Shown: positions 17,441 through 24,699 of the stretch, in pieces
How the letters are laid out: each line of letters opens with the position of its first letter
How positions within the stretch are numbered: position 1 is the stretch's first letter
Assembly: GCA_016210565.1 (NCBI GenBank)
Contig: JACQUA010000060.1
Coordinates: 1 to 43,755 of the forward strand
Length of the DNA: 43,755 nucleotides
From: Chloroflexota bacterium
GTDB taxonomy: Bacteria; Chloroflexota; Dehalococcoidia; JACQUA01
Direction of reading: 5' to 3'
Made by a program: the position numbers and the translations under genes
Notes under the pieces: model-generated
The model's database searches: none
What the model was told of the DNA's origin: nothing
What the model saw: only the letters and a program-made list of their open reading frames with translations

Positions 17441-18078
17441 GATCTAGCTTCCATCATCCTGGTGATGATTGCCGGCGCTTCCGAGGCATTCCGCCCCACC
17501 GCATCCGCGCCCACTTCCTTCCACAGCTCGCTGTCCAAGCGGAAAGGCGCCCCTCCCACCACGACCTTGACGCGACAGCCCTTCGCATCAAAGATCTTCT
17601 TCACCTGTTTGACTTGAAGAGCGGAACCCAGCATGAGGGTGGAAATCAGGAGCACCTGGATGCCATCGCCCCTGGCCCTGCCCACCAGGTCTTCCACGTC
17701 CGTCCTGCCGTAGTCGATCAGCTCGAATCCCGCCGCGCGCACCACGGAAGACACGATACGCTTGCCCAGCATGTGGTAATCCCTGAGGACGGCAATGGCT
17801 ATGCGGGGCTGCGTTTTCTGCCGGGAATCTTCTTGCGGGAGAATACTGGTGACCAGGTCCTCCAGTATGCGTCCGCTCATGTAGACCTGGGACAGGGCAA
17901 CCCGGCCGTTCTCCCAATCTCTGCCGATCCGTTCCATGGCCGGGACCACCAGCCGCTCCACCACGTGACCCTGGTCTCCCGCCGCCAGCGCCCTCTCGGC
18001 TATCCTCCGAGTACCCGGGCGGTCCAGTGATAGCAGCGCCTGCTTGAATTCTTCGATCAGCGTTTCCTGTTGAGCCAT
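17437..18078 (-). CDS. Corrinoid (B12)-binding protein, MtbC/MtaC type
   Basis: A 213-residue methyltransferase corrinoid protein that would carry the cobalamin methyl group. It has an N-terminal helical cap (about 5-85; LERLVVPAMERIGRDWENGRVALSQVYMSG) and a Rossmann-like B12 domain. The cobalt-ligand motif D-x-H-x2-G is intact with His102 (DYHMLG), followed by S-x-L (STLML) and VVGGAPF. Only the ATG at 18078 gives the family length; the open frame upstream translates intergenic repeats. It is the first gene of a three-gene operon with the methyltransferase and the sensor kinase, reading from the promoter at 18184-18212. Confidence 0.9.
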   Translation of the reverse strand: MAQQETLIEEFKQALLSLDRPGTRRIAERALAAGDQGHVVERLVVPAMERIGRDWENGRVALSQVYMSGRILEDLVTSILPQEDSRQKTQPRIAIAVLRDYHMLGKRIVSSVVRAAGFELIDYGRTDVEDLVGRARGDGIQVLLISTLMLGSALQVKQVKKIFDAKGCRVKVVVGGAPFRLDSELWKEVGADAVGRNASEAPAIITRMMEARS

Positions 18079-18183
18079 GGTTTTACTCGGTTGGAGCAGG
18101 CTTGTTCTTCGAGACCACCGGAACATACCCCCCGGGCTGGAGTTGTACGCCCTATGGTTCTCTGGAAACGAAAACCAACAATA

Positions 18184-18212
18184 GTTATACAGAATCCCGG
18201 TTCTAATGTCAA
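18184..18212 (-). promoter_or_regulatory. Sigma70-type promoter of corrinoid operon
   Basis: On the minus strand TTGACA (18212-18207) is followed by exactly 17 bases and TATAAC (18189-18184), a near-consensus housekeeping promoter. Transcription would begin near 18177, giving a leader of about 100 bases before ATG 18078. The leader shows no recognised riboswitch. Confidence 0.7.
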
Positions 18213-18453
18213 GCCGCCGGTACCACAGGCCACTGTGCCTGTGAAAGCCCGGATTTGGCCCCCCCGGTATCACACTCACTTTGAGGCGCTTAGGGCCATG
18301 GACAGAGGCCGAGATCCTGTAATTCAAACCACGAATAAACACGAATTGACACGAATGGCGAAACGGAATAACATGATGAATCCATTCTCTGCACCTCGCC
18401 GGGGGGGGGCGTAGTGCACAGCTTCAGCTCTGCGGGTGGGGATAGCGACCGCC

Positions 18454-18523
18454 CACAGATTTTCTTTGTGCCCTTTGCGCCTTTGTGTGAGACTATGCAT
18501 CACGATTTAGTGCGCTCGTATTA
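18454..18523. repeat. Leader tract shared with BFN gene
   Basis: AGATTTTCTTTGTG, CCTTTGCGCCTTTGTGTGAG and a final TTTAGTGCG...TATTAG repeat the tract at 13246-13320. It ends five bases before the mnmA start and may supply its leader. The mnmA ATG lacks a visible Shine-Dalgarno sequence. Confidence 0.55.
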
Positions 18524-18528
18524 GCACC

Positions 18529-19725
18529 ATGTCACGCGTTTTCGCCGCCATGAGCGGCGGGGTCGATTCCTCCGTCGCCGCAGCCCTCCTGAAGGCTGCC
18601 GGCCACGAGGTCGTGGGCGTCAGCATGCACCTGTGGTGCGAGGAGAAGCAGGGCAGCGGGGCGCAAAAGCGCCCCTGCTGCTCCCTCGAGGACATCCACG
18701 ACGCCCGGGAGGTCTGCCGCCTCCTTGACATTCCCCACTACGTGGTCAACCTGGAAAACGAGTTCCTCGAATGGGTCGTCTCCTATTTTGTCAGCGAGTA
18801 CGGACGGGGCCGCACGCCGAACCCCTGCCTGGCCTGCAACCAGCACATCAAGTTCAATCTGCTCCTCAACCGGGTCCGGGCGCTGGGGGGCGATTACCTG
18901 GCCACGGGCCACTACGCCAGGATTCACACCAGTGGCACAGGCGTCCCCGCCTGTGGGGGCAGCACCAGCGGTAGCACAGGCGTCCCTGCCTGTGGGGGCG
19001 GAGCAGGCATCTTGGGTGGCGCAGGCGTCCCTGCCTGCGCGGGTGGAGAGGACAAGGGGCCCCCAAAATTGGCCCTGCTAAAAGCCACCGACGAAACCAA
19101 GGACCAGTCCTACGTCCTTTATACCCTGGGCCAGGAAGAGCTGGCGCATGTCCTGTTCCCCCTGGGCGAATACACCAAGGTCCAGGTCCGGCAGATGGCA
19201 AAGGAGCACGGCCTGCCCGTGGCCGCCAAGCCTGACAGCCAGGAGATTTGCTTTGTCCCCGAGACCAGCTACTCTGCGTTCATCGGCGGCCGCATCCCGG
19301 CCAGCCCCGGGGAGATCGTGGACAGGCGCGGCAGGGTCCTGGGCCGGCACCGGGGCCTTTGCCACTATACCATCGGCCAGCGCAAAGGCCTGGGCATATC
19401 CTCCGACCGGCCGATCTATGTGCTCAGCCTCGACGCGGAGGCCAACCGCGTCACTGTGGGGGAGGACCAGGACCTGTTTGAAACCACTTTGTTCGCCGGC
19501 CGGCTCAACTGGGTCGCCGGCCGGCCGCCCCGGACCCCCTGCGCCATCGCGGCCAAAATCCGGTATAAGGCGCCACCCGCCGCCGCCACCCTGTTCCTGC
19601 AAGACGAGAATGCCCGGGTCGAGTTTCAGACTCCCCAGCGCGCCATCACGCCGGGACAGGCCGTGGTGTTCTACCAGGGGGACGTGGTGCTGGGGGGAGG
19701 GGTGATTGAGGAGAGTAGTCAGTAG
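18529..19725 (+). CDS. mnmA: tRNA 2-thiouridylase MnmA with repeat-derived insertion
   Basis: MnmA thiolates U34 of Glu, Gln and Lys tRNAs using ATP and a sulfur relay. The PP-loop SGGVDS is at residues 9-14. The catalytic cysteine region is NPCLACN (C100/C103), and the second active cysteine is C241 in DSQEICFVP; GHYAR and IGQRKGLG are also present. At 398 residues it is about 45 longer than usual. The extra residues 134-179 (G/C-rich, three times TGVPAC or AGVPAC) are encoded by three in-frame copies of the family D palindrome at 18933-19046. The rest is intact, so the insertion probably forms a tolerated surface loop. ATG 18529 matches the family start. Confidence 0.93.
   Translation: MSRVFAAMSGGVDSSVAAALLKAAGHEVVGVSMHLWCEEKQGSGAQKRPCCSLEDIHDAREVCRLLDIPHYVVNLENEFLEWVVSYFVSEYGRGRTPNPCLACNQHIKFNLLLNRVRALGGDYLATGHYARIHTSGTGVPACGGSTSGSTGVPACGGGAGILGGAGVPACAGGEDKGPPKLALLKATDETKDQSYVLYTLGQEELAHVLFPLGEYTKVQVRQMAKEHGLPVAAKPDSQEICFVPETSYSAFIGGRIPASPGEIVDRRGRVLGRHRGLCHYTIGQRKGLGISSDRPIYVLSLDAEANRVTVGEDQDLFETTLFAGRLNWVAGRPPRTPCAIAAKIRYKAPPAAATLFLQDENARVEFQTPQRAITPGQAVVFYQGDVVLGGGVIEESSQ
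18933..19046 (+). repeat. Three family D palindromes within mnmA
   Basis: The unit CACAGGCGTCCCCGCCTGTG and two variants (CACAGGCGTCCCTGCCTGTG; GCAGGCGTCCCTGCCTGC) occur at about 18936, 18973 and 19019, spaced 37-46 bases. Elsewhere in the window the unit is intergenic. Here the lengths keep the mnmA frame open. Confidence 0.8.
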
Positions 19726-19828
19726 CGAGTAGCCAGTAGTCAGAATCCCTGCCCCCCGCCCCTTTACTTTTGCGTTCCGACCTTCTAAACTTTGTGAGTC
19801 TCTCAGTCTCGCGACTCCGCTCTGGAGA

Positions 19829-19945
19829 CGACTGCTCGACTGGTCACTGCTTGACTGCTCGACTGCTCGACCGGTCACTGCTCGACTGCTCGACCGGTCA
19901 CTGCTTGACTGCTTGACTGCTTGACTGCTCGACTGCTTGGCTGAC
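19829..19945 (+). repeat. Tandem GACTGCTT/GACTGCTC tract
   Basis: About 117 bases of degenerate 8-base units (GACTGCTT, GACTGCTC) are interrupted by GACCGGTCACTG blocks that themselves recur. It directly precedes the rnhB ATG at 19947, so it occupies the leader and any ribosome-binding region. Confidence 0.75.
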
Positions 19946-19946
19946 G

Positions 19947-20591
19947 ATGGGAATAAGCCCACCAACGTTCAAAGAGGAACGGCTCCTGGCCAGAAGGGGC
20001 TACCAGTTCATTGCCGGGCTGGACGAGGTGGGGCGGGGGAGCCTGGCCGGACCGGTGGCCGCCGCGGCGGTCATCCTGCCGCCCGGGTTGAAGGCGGGCT
20101 GGCTGGATGAGGTCCGCGATAGCAAGGTGCTCACCCCGGCGGTTCGCCTGCGTCTCAGCAAGCAAATCCAGCGTTCGGCCCTGGCTTTCGGCGTCGGCAT
20201 GGCCCCGCCCGAAGTCATTGACACCTTCGGCATCGTGCCCGCAACGCGGCAGGCCATGCAGCAGGCCCTCCAATCCCTCTCCCGGTCTCCCCAGTTCCTT
20301 CTCATCGACGCTCTCACCCTGCCCGCCGTCAGGCTGCCGCAAAAGGGGATCATTCACGGCGACAGCCTGTGCGTTTCTATTGCCTGCGCCTCCATCGTGG
20401 CCAAGGTGGCCCGCGACCGCCTCATGACCGAGATGGACCGGTCCTATCCCGGCTACGGCCTGGCCCGGAACAAGGGCTATGGCACAAAGTTCCATCTCTG
20501 CAGCCTGGAACAGCTCGGCCCCTGCCCCATCCACCGCCGCTCCTTCGCCCCGGTGAGGGGCCTCTTGAATCATCATACAACTTTGATATAA
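19947..20591 (+). CDS. rnhB: Ribonuclease HII
   Basis: A 214-residue RNase HII that removes RNA, including single ribonucleotides, from RNA:DNA hybrids. The catalytic carboxylates fit the family: D26 and E27 in GLDEVGRG, D121 in LLIDALTLP and D139 in IHGDS. The SIVAKVARDRLM helix and GYGLARNKGYGTKFH are also conserved. Length is normal. The ATG at 19947 is preceded only by the tandem GACTGCTT tract and has no recognisable ribosome site. The 3' end contains the promoter of the following vapBC pair. Confidence 0.94.
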   Translation: MGISPPTFKEERLLARRGYQFIAGLDEVGRGSLAGPVAAAAVILPPGLKAGWLDEVRDSKVLTPAVRLRLSKQIQRSALAFGVGMAPPEVIDTFGIVPATRQAMQQALQSLSRSPQFLLIDALTLPAVRLPQKGIIHGDSLCVSIACASIVAKVARDRLMTEMDRSYPGYGLARNKGYGTKFHLCSLEQLGPCPIHRRSFAPVRGLLNHHTTLI

Positions 20592-20592
20592 T
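20565..20592 (+). promoter_or_regulatory. vapBC promoter overlapping rnhB stop
   Basis: TTGAAT (20565-20570), 16 bases, then a perfect TATAAT (20587-20592). The -10 box covers the rnhB stop codon. Initiation near 20599 would leave a leader of only about 13 bases before the antitoxin ATG at 20612. Confidence 0.6.
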
Positions 20593-20611
20593 ATTATGGT
20601 GCAGAAATAAT

Positions 20612-20830
20612 ATGCGTACCACCCTGGATATACCGGAAGAACTCCTGGCAAAAGCGGCGCGGCTTTCAGGCAAGAAGAAGAAAAAGGAAATCGTGCGTCT
20701 TGCCCTAGAAGACTATGTCCGCAGAAATGCCCGGAAGCGCCTGGTCGATCTCATAGGTAAGATAGAGATTGAAGACCTGTCAGAGGAATTAGAGCGAGCG
20801 GAACTTGAAGCGCAGCAACTACCTGATTGA
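20612..20830 (+). CDS. vapB: VapB-type antitoxin
   Basis: A 72-residue antitoxin. It opens with MRTTLDIPEELLAKAARLSG, the ribbon-helix-helix strand and first helix, followed by a lysine run (KKKKKEIVRLALEDYV) and a charged C-terminus for toxin binding. The ATG at 20612 is the only start that gives this domain; the open frame upstream overlaps rnhB. It overlaps the toxin gene by 26 bases. It would repress the promoter at 20565-20592. Confidence 0.85.
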   Translation: MRTTLDIPEELLAKAARLSGKKKKKEIVRLALEDYVRRNARKRLVDLIGKIEIEDLSEELERAELEAQQLPD

Positions 20831-21209
20831 CACCGCGATTTGGGTAGACCTGTTCAAGGGCTCAGACCTTGCCAGGCGGGTGATATTGCCTCTCATGGAG
20901 GAGGGAAGGGTTTTCACTTGCGGCGCGGTGCTCCACGAACTGATGGTGGGTGTGAAGAAGCCGGAACAGAGAGAAGAACTGCTTTCCACCGTGGATTCCT
21001 TGAATTACCTGGAGATGGAAAAGGCGGACTGGCTGAGAAGCGCTGAAATGGTCCGCGAATTGAGGGTGAAAGGCATCGTTCTACCTTTAACCGATCTTCT
21101 GGTCGCGTCCCTGGCCGAGTCCCATCAGTGCGATGTTCTAACACGCGATGTCCATTTCGCCCACATCCAGCGCGTGCGGTCTGTTGGTCTTCAGGAGATC
21201 AGTTACTAA
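20805..21209 (+). CDS. vapC: VapC-type PIN-domain toxin
   Basis: A 134-residue PIN-domain ribonuclease, the toxin partner of the preceding antitoxin. The four acidic residues of the metal site are recognisable: D9 (YLIDTAIWVDLF), E45 (VLHELMVGV), D97 (LPLTDLLVAS) and D115 (LTRDVHF). VapC enzymes typically cut specific tRNAs or rRNA. Translation begins at TTG 20805 inside the antitoxin gene, which keeps D9 in the usual position. The stop codon lies within the left end of the repeat element at 21205. Confidence 0.87.
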   Translation: MKRSNYLIDTAIWVDLFKGSDLARRVILPLMEEGRVFTCGAVLHELMVGVKKPEQREELLSTVDSLNYLEMEKADWLRSAEMVRELRVKGIVLPLTDLLVASLAESHQCDVLTRDVHFAHIQRVRSVGLQEISY

Positions 21210-21353
21210 TACAAAGGCAATAAACAATGGCGCATTGACGAAGCCCTACCGGCCCCGATGCATCGGGGCCTTCGCCCGGGGTTTGATAAATCAAACCGCT
21301 ACGGGGTCGAAGCTGTGCCATCATGCTACAAGTCTTATTGCGTTTGTATTAAT
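21205..21353. repeat. 149-bp element with 19-bp terminal inverted repeats
   Basis: The left end ACTAATACAAAGGCAATAA and the reverse complement of the right end, ATTAATACAAACGCAATAA, match at 17 of 19 positions. The interior has the palindrome GGCCCCGATGCATCGGGGCC. The left end contains the vapC stop codon. A related end is at 12926-12944. It opens the stretch 21210-21708, which has no intact gene. Confidence 0.65.
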
Positions 21354-21476
21354 ACGGAGATCTCCTGCCCTGAGTTGGAATTCAAGAGAGGGGGAGGATA
21401 AGCATGGTCGGGTCAAAGACCGTCAATCTGGAAACAATCGGCCATCCCGACGAGTCGGGACAATGAACGATGAAAA

Positions 21477-21573
21477 TGTCATTCTGAGCGAAGCGAGCGT
21501 AGCGAGCGCAGTCGAAGAATCTTTCGAGGTGGGGCGCCGGACGAAAGACCCTTCGACTGCGCTCAGGGTGACA
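21477..21573. repeat. Family A repeat
   Basis: A 97-base copy with ends GAAAATGTCATTCTGAGC and CAGGGTGACATTTTC. It is closest in sequence to the copy at 10-130, including the downstream flank TTTTCAGAGCA. It abuts the nucleotidyltransferase remnant. Confidence 0.7.
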
Positions 21574-21590
21574 TTTTCAGAGCAATTACG

Positions 21591-21731
21591 GACATTCTCA
21601 AAGCCCGCAAAAAGGAGCTCCAGCGCGAATACGGAATCAGGGAAATAGGGATTTTCGGTTCCTGGATTAGAGGGTCCCCTCAAGACGACTGGCCCTGGAG
21701 ACAAGCGATTGAGCTGGTTCAAGCCTTTTGA
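21591..21731 (+). pseudogene. Nucleotidyltransferase (MNT) remnant
   Basis: A 46-codon open stretch without a start codon translates to ILKARKKELQREYGIREIGI then FGSWIRGSPQDDW, and ends at TGA 21729. That resembles the N-terminus of small MNT-type nucleotidyltransferases, whose core is IxxIGLFGSxARG followed by DxD; the DxD part is missing. The 5' side is cut by the family A repeat and the 3' side runs into the YraN-like gene in another frame. Confidence 0.5.
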
Positions 21732-22128
21732 CAAACCGCAAGCGGCGGAGCGGCAAGCCCCACCCACCAAGAAGGAGACCGGGGCGCTGGGGGAAAAGCT
21801 GGCCGCCGATTTCCTGAAAAAGCAGGGCTACCGCATCCTGGAAACGAACTACCGGGGCGGGCGCCTCGGCGAGATAGACATCATCGCCATCCACAAGGGA
21901 GAGCTGGTCTTTCTGGAGGTGCGGACGAAGACGGGCGACTCTTTCGGGCTGCCGGAGGAATCGATCACCTATACAAAGAAACGTAGACTCGCCTCGCTGG
22001 CGCTTTACTATTTGCAGAGTCATCGCGGCCTGCCGGAGTCCTGGCGGGTGGACATGGTGGCGGTGGAACTGGACGGCGGGACGGGCAAAGCGAAACGGAT
22101 CGAGATTATCGAGAACGCGCTGTCCTGA
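21709..22128 (+). CDS. YraN/UPF0102-family protein
   Basis: A 139-residue member of the UPF0102 (YraN) family, a restriction-endonuclease-like fold of unproven function, often found near rnhB as here. Marks are TGALGEKLAADFLKKQGYRIL, TNYRGGRLGEIDIIAIHKGELVFLEVRTK and the SITYTKKRRLASLALYYL helix. The E-I-D and E-V-R-T-K residues match the expected PD-(D/E)xK core. The TTG start at 21709 overlaps the nucleotidyltransferase remnant. No other start codon before residue 25 is better, so the exact N-terminus is uncertain. Confidence 0.85.
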   Translation: MSWFKPFDKPQAAERQAPPTKKETGALGEKLAADFLKKQGYRILETNYRGGRLGEIDIIAIHKGELVFLEVRTKTGDSFGLPEESITYTKKRRLASLALYYLQSHRGLPESWRVDMVAVELDGGTGKAKRIEIIENALS

Positions 22129-22135
22129 GCAAGCG

Positions 22136-22183
22136 GTCAGCCGTCGGCTTTCAGCTTTCGGCTGTCGGCTGTCAGCTTTCAGC
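22136..22183. repeat. Simple-sequence tract (CAGC/CGGCT units)
   Basis: Imperfect repeats of TCAGCTTTCGGCTGTCGGCT lie after the YraN-like gene. Similar tracts are at 14208-14262 and 36917-36953. Confidence 0.5.
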
Positions 22184-22259
22184 CCCCTATCCCCAGGCCT
22201 GACTCTGAAGGCGATCTCCGCGCCCCATTCACCGCTGGGGTGAAATCCCCCTCAGCCAG

Positions 22260-22448
22260 GTAGGGTGGGTTAAGCACAGCGGTGGTGCGGGGAGTCAGGG
22301 TGGCTGTGCGAACCCACCACACGAATTGACGAAGTCCGAAGGACGGACGGCTAGCCGAGGTGGGGAATCCTGTAATCTTGAATCGTTTATGGTGGGTTCG
22401 CGTCCCGATTTGTCTGAGAGACGCATCGGGACGCTTAACCCACCCTAC
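22260..22448. repeat. Family B paired-hairpin repeat
   Basis: The outer arms GTAGGGTGGGTTAAGC and GCTTAACCCACCCTAC are perfect. The internal arms GGCTGTGCGAACCCACC and GGTGGGTTCGCGTCCCGAT are shared almost exactly with the copy at 6549. With the tract at 22136 it fills the gene-free stretch 22129-22484. Confidence 0.75.
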
Positions 22449-22484
22449 GCCTGACATCCCCCCTTTTGCAAAGGGGGAAAGAAC

Positions 22485-23843
22485 ATGCATTTCGATAATG
22501 AAACCCTGAAGAGAGTCAAGCGCGCCCTGCGCCATTCCAACGCCGAGGGCATGGCCTATGGCGCCTTCATCGGCTTTGGCGACCACTACATCACGGCCTA
22601 TGCCGTGGCCCTGCAAGCCAGCAGCCTTCAGATCGGCATCCTCTGCTCGGTTCCCGGGTTCCTGGCAGCGGCGGCCCAGCTATGGTCGGTGCAACTCACC
22701 GGCCTGTTCAAGAGCCGGAAGGCCACGGTCCTGACCTTTGCCCTCCTTCAGGGGCTGATGCTTTTTCCCATGCTGGCCCTGGCTTTCGGCTGGCGTGAAG
22801 ACCCCAACTGGTGGCTCATCTTCTTCGCCGCCCTTTACTCCATCTTCGGGGCCCTGATATCTCCGGCCTGGGGTAGCCTGATGGCGGAGATAGTTCCCGA
22901 CCACCTGCGGGGCCGGTATTTCGCCGTGAGGGGCAAGCTGTCCACCGTGACCACCATCGGCGCTTTCCTGGCTGGCGGCATTTTCCTCAACCTGCTGGTG
23001 CAAAAAGCCCTCTGGGGGTTTGCCGTCCTGTTCGCCGCAGCCTTCGCGGCCAGGATGATCTCGTGGGGCTTCCTGACCCGGCTGTACGAAATCCCCTCCC
23101 CGAAGCAGGCCGAAGACGGGGCGGGAATCACCGGCTTCGCCCGCACCCTGATCACAACCAGTCTCGGCACCTATATGCTCTTCCTGTTCGCCATGAGCTT
23201 TGCCGTCAACGTGGGGAGCCCCTATTTCACGGTATACATACTGCGCGACCAGGAGTTCAGCTACATTACGTTCGCCGCGCTGGAGACAGTTGCCTCGGTT
23301 GTAACCATCGTGGCGGTCACACACTGGGGCCGGGCCGCGGACCGGGCCGGGAACCTCAAAATGGTATGGCTGGCGGCAGGGCTGATTCCACTGGTGCCGT
23401 TGCTCTGGCTGCCTTCGGCCAACCGCGTCTATCTGGGCTTTGCCCAGGCTTTTTCCGGTTTTGCCTGGGCGGGATTCAACCTGTGCTCGGTCAACTATCT
23501 CTATGATGCCACCACCAGCGAGAACCGCACCCGCTACCTGGCCTACTTCAACGCCGGAAATGGCCTCTCGGCGGGGGCGGGGGCGCTGCTGGGCGGCTTC
23601 CTGCTGCCCCGGCTGCCAGCGGTGATGGGTTATCAAACCCTGACGCTCTTGATGATCTCCGGAATGCTGCGGGGCGCCGTGTCGCTGGCTTTCCTGCCCC
23701 GGTTGAAAGAGGTGAGGAAGGTCAGCCGGATACCGGCGGCGGAGCTATTTCACATCATGCTGGGCGGCCGCCCGGTGAACCGGAGGCTCAGCCACCGCGG
23801 CCCACCCCATGTCCACGACCCGGGGAACGAGTCGGGAGTCTAG
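22485..23843 (+). CDS. MFS transporter
   Basis: A 452-residue major facilitator with about twelve hydrophobic segments. The first half shows the typical loop DHLRGRYFAVRGK after helix 4 (MFS signature D-x-R-G-R). Other segments include MLFLFAMSFAVNVGSPYFTVY and AFSGFAWAGFNLCSVNYLYDATT, with TSENRTRYLAYFNAGNGL in the second half. The substrate cannot be told. ATG 22485 follows AGGGGGAAAG by about 3 bases. The C-terminal 30 residues are hydrophilic and unremarkable. It stands alone between repeats. Confidence 0.88.
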   Translation: MHFDNETLKRVKRALRHSNAEGMAYGAFIGFGDHYITAYAVALQASSLQIGILCSVPGFLAAAAQLWSVQLTGLFKSRKATVLTFALLQGLMLFPMLALAFGWREDPNWWLIFFAALYSIFGALISPAWGSLMAEIVPDHLRGRYFAVRGKLSTVTTIGAFLAGGIFLNLLVQKALWGFAVLFAAAFAARMISWGFLTRLYEIPSPKQAEDGAGITGFARTLITTSLGTYMLFLFAMSFAVNVGSPYFTVYILRDQEFSYITFAALETVASVVTIVAVTHWGRAADRAGNLKMVWLAAGLIPLVPLLWLPSANRVYLGFAQAFSGFAWAGFNLCSVNYLYDATTSENRTRYLAYFNAGNGLSAGAGALLGGFLLPRLPAVMGYQTLTLLMISGMLRGAVSLAFLPRLKEVRKVSRIPAAELFHIMLGGRPVNRRLSHRGPPHVHDPGNESGV

Positions 23844-23912
23844 AGTCTAGAGTCGGGAGTACTGCAGGGTGGGTTAAGCGTCCCGATTGTATCGGGACGC
23901 TATCCCACCAGA
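23831..23912. repeat. GAGTC simple tract and half family B copy
   Basis: GAGTCGGGAGTCTAGAGTCT-type units (23831-23863) are followed by GGGTGGGTTAAGCGTCCCGAT and its inverted partner ATCGGGACGCTATCCCACC. Confidence 0.5.
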
Positions 23913-24004
23913 GCGAGACGACACCCGCCAGGGGCGCCTCCACGTTGGGGCACGCTGCCGCGCGCCGCTACGGACTCCAGACTCTGGACCTCCTCTTGGA
24001 CGGC

Positions 24005-24032
24005 TTGACGGGGATGATAAAATAGTTATTAC
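24005..24032 (+). promoter_or_regulatory. Candidate promoter of the molybdenum-cofactor cluster
   Basis: TTGACG (24005-24010), 16 bases, then TATTAC (24027-24032), about 40 bases upstream of mobA. The match is moderate. Confidence 0.35.
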
Positions 24033-24072
24033 AGGCGGAAAACGGGGATAAAGCACACCTGAAGGAACAAGT

Positions 24073-24699
24073 TTGTTCGTTGCCCCCATTGTGCTGGCCG
24101 GCGGCAAGAGTACGCGATTTGGCCGGGATAAAATCTCAGAGATGGTCGCAGGCCAGACCCTTATCCAAAGGGTGGTTAACTGTCTGGCCTCCTTCGGCGA
24201 CGAAATCATCATCGTTCTGGCGCCGGGGGGTTCCATACCCCCTTTGGCCGCCCCGGTAAAACTCAGAAAGGTTTTCGATATCTACCCGGGAAGGGGGTCC
24301 CTGGGCGGCGTATACACCGGTATCTCCCTTTCTTCGTGCCAGTACAATCTTGTAGTAGCCTGCGACATGCCGTTCATGAACATGCAACTGCTTCGTCACA
24401 TGATAGACCTGAGCCCGGGCTACGACGTGGTCATTCCCAAAGTGGGGAAGCATGTCGAACCTCTCCATGCCGTTTATTCCAAAAGCTGCCTGCCCATCAT
24501 TGAAAGAATCTGGGCTGAGGGAAAGACCAAGGTCCTGGACATCCTGGAATACGCCCGCACCTATTACCTCCGGGAAGAGGAAATAGACCGTTTCGACCCC
24601 CGGCGCCTCAGTTTTTTCAATATCAATACGTCCCAGGACCTGCAGCGAGCCGCGGCCCTGGCATCAGAAACAGAGGCCAGTACAGAATGCAAAAAATGA
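24073..24699 (+). CDS. mobA: Molybdenum cofactor guanylyltransferase MobA
   Basis: A 208-residue nucleotidyltransferase that attaches GMP to molybdopterin. The nucleotide-binding motif LAGGKSTRFGRDK is at residues 8-20, followed by the acidic substrate site VVACDMPFMN and KVGKHVEPLHAVYSK, matching MobA. The start is TTG 24073, with AAGGAA about 6 bases upstream and the motif immediately after it. It overlaps moeA by 13 bases and heads a run of co-directional molybdenum genes, implying that the host uses molybdo- or tungsto-enzymes not present in this window. Confidence 0.9.
   Translation: MFVAPIVLAGGKSTRFGRDKISEMVAGQTLIQRVVNCLASFGDEIIIVLAPGGSIPPLAAPVKLRKVFDIYPGRGSLGGVYTGISLSSCQYNLVVACDMPFMNMQLLRHMIDLSPGYDVVIPKVGKHVEPLHAVYSKSCLPIIERIWAEGKTKVLDILEYARTYYLREEEIDRFDPRRLSFFNINTSQDLQRAAALASETEASTECKK

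Larger units (their letters stand above)
18079..18528. other. Gene-free divergent region with repeats
   Basis: This region separates the corrinoid operon from mnmA. It holds the minus-strand promoter, a family D copy near 18226-18247, an AACCACGAA-type family E tract (18331-18357), a degenerate copy of the hairpin seen at 749 (18408-18440) and the shared leader tract. I see no cobalamin riboswitch. Confidence 0.55.

Noticed and set aside
18079..18183. Cobalamin riboswitch in the corrinoid operon leader
   Set aside because: The leader is only about 100 bases and I find no B12-box-like sequence.
19829..19945. CRISPR-like array
   Set aside because: Units are 8 bases without unique spacers and there are no cas genes.
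22680..23636. 318-codon open frame on the minus strand
   Set aside because: It is antisense to the MFS transporter, very rich in Gly/Gln/Glu/Arg, and without a start signal.
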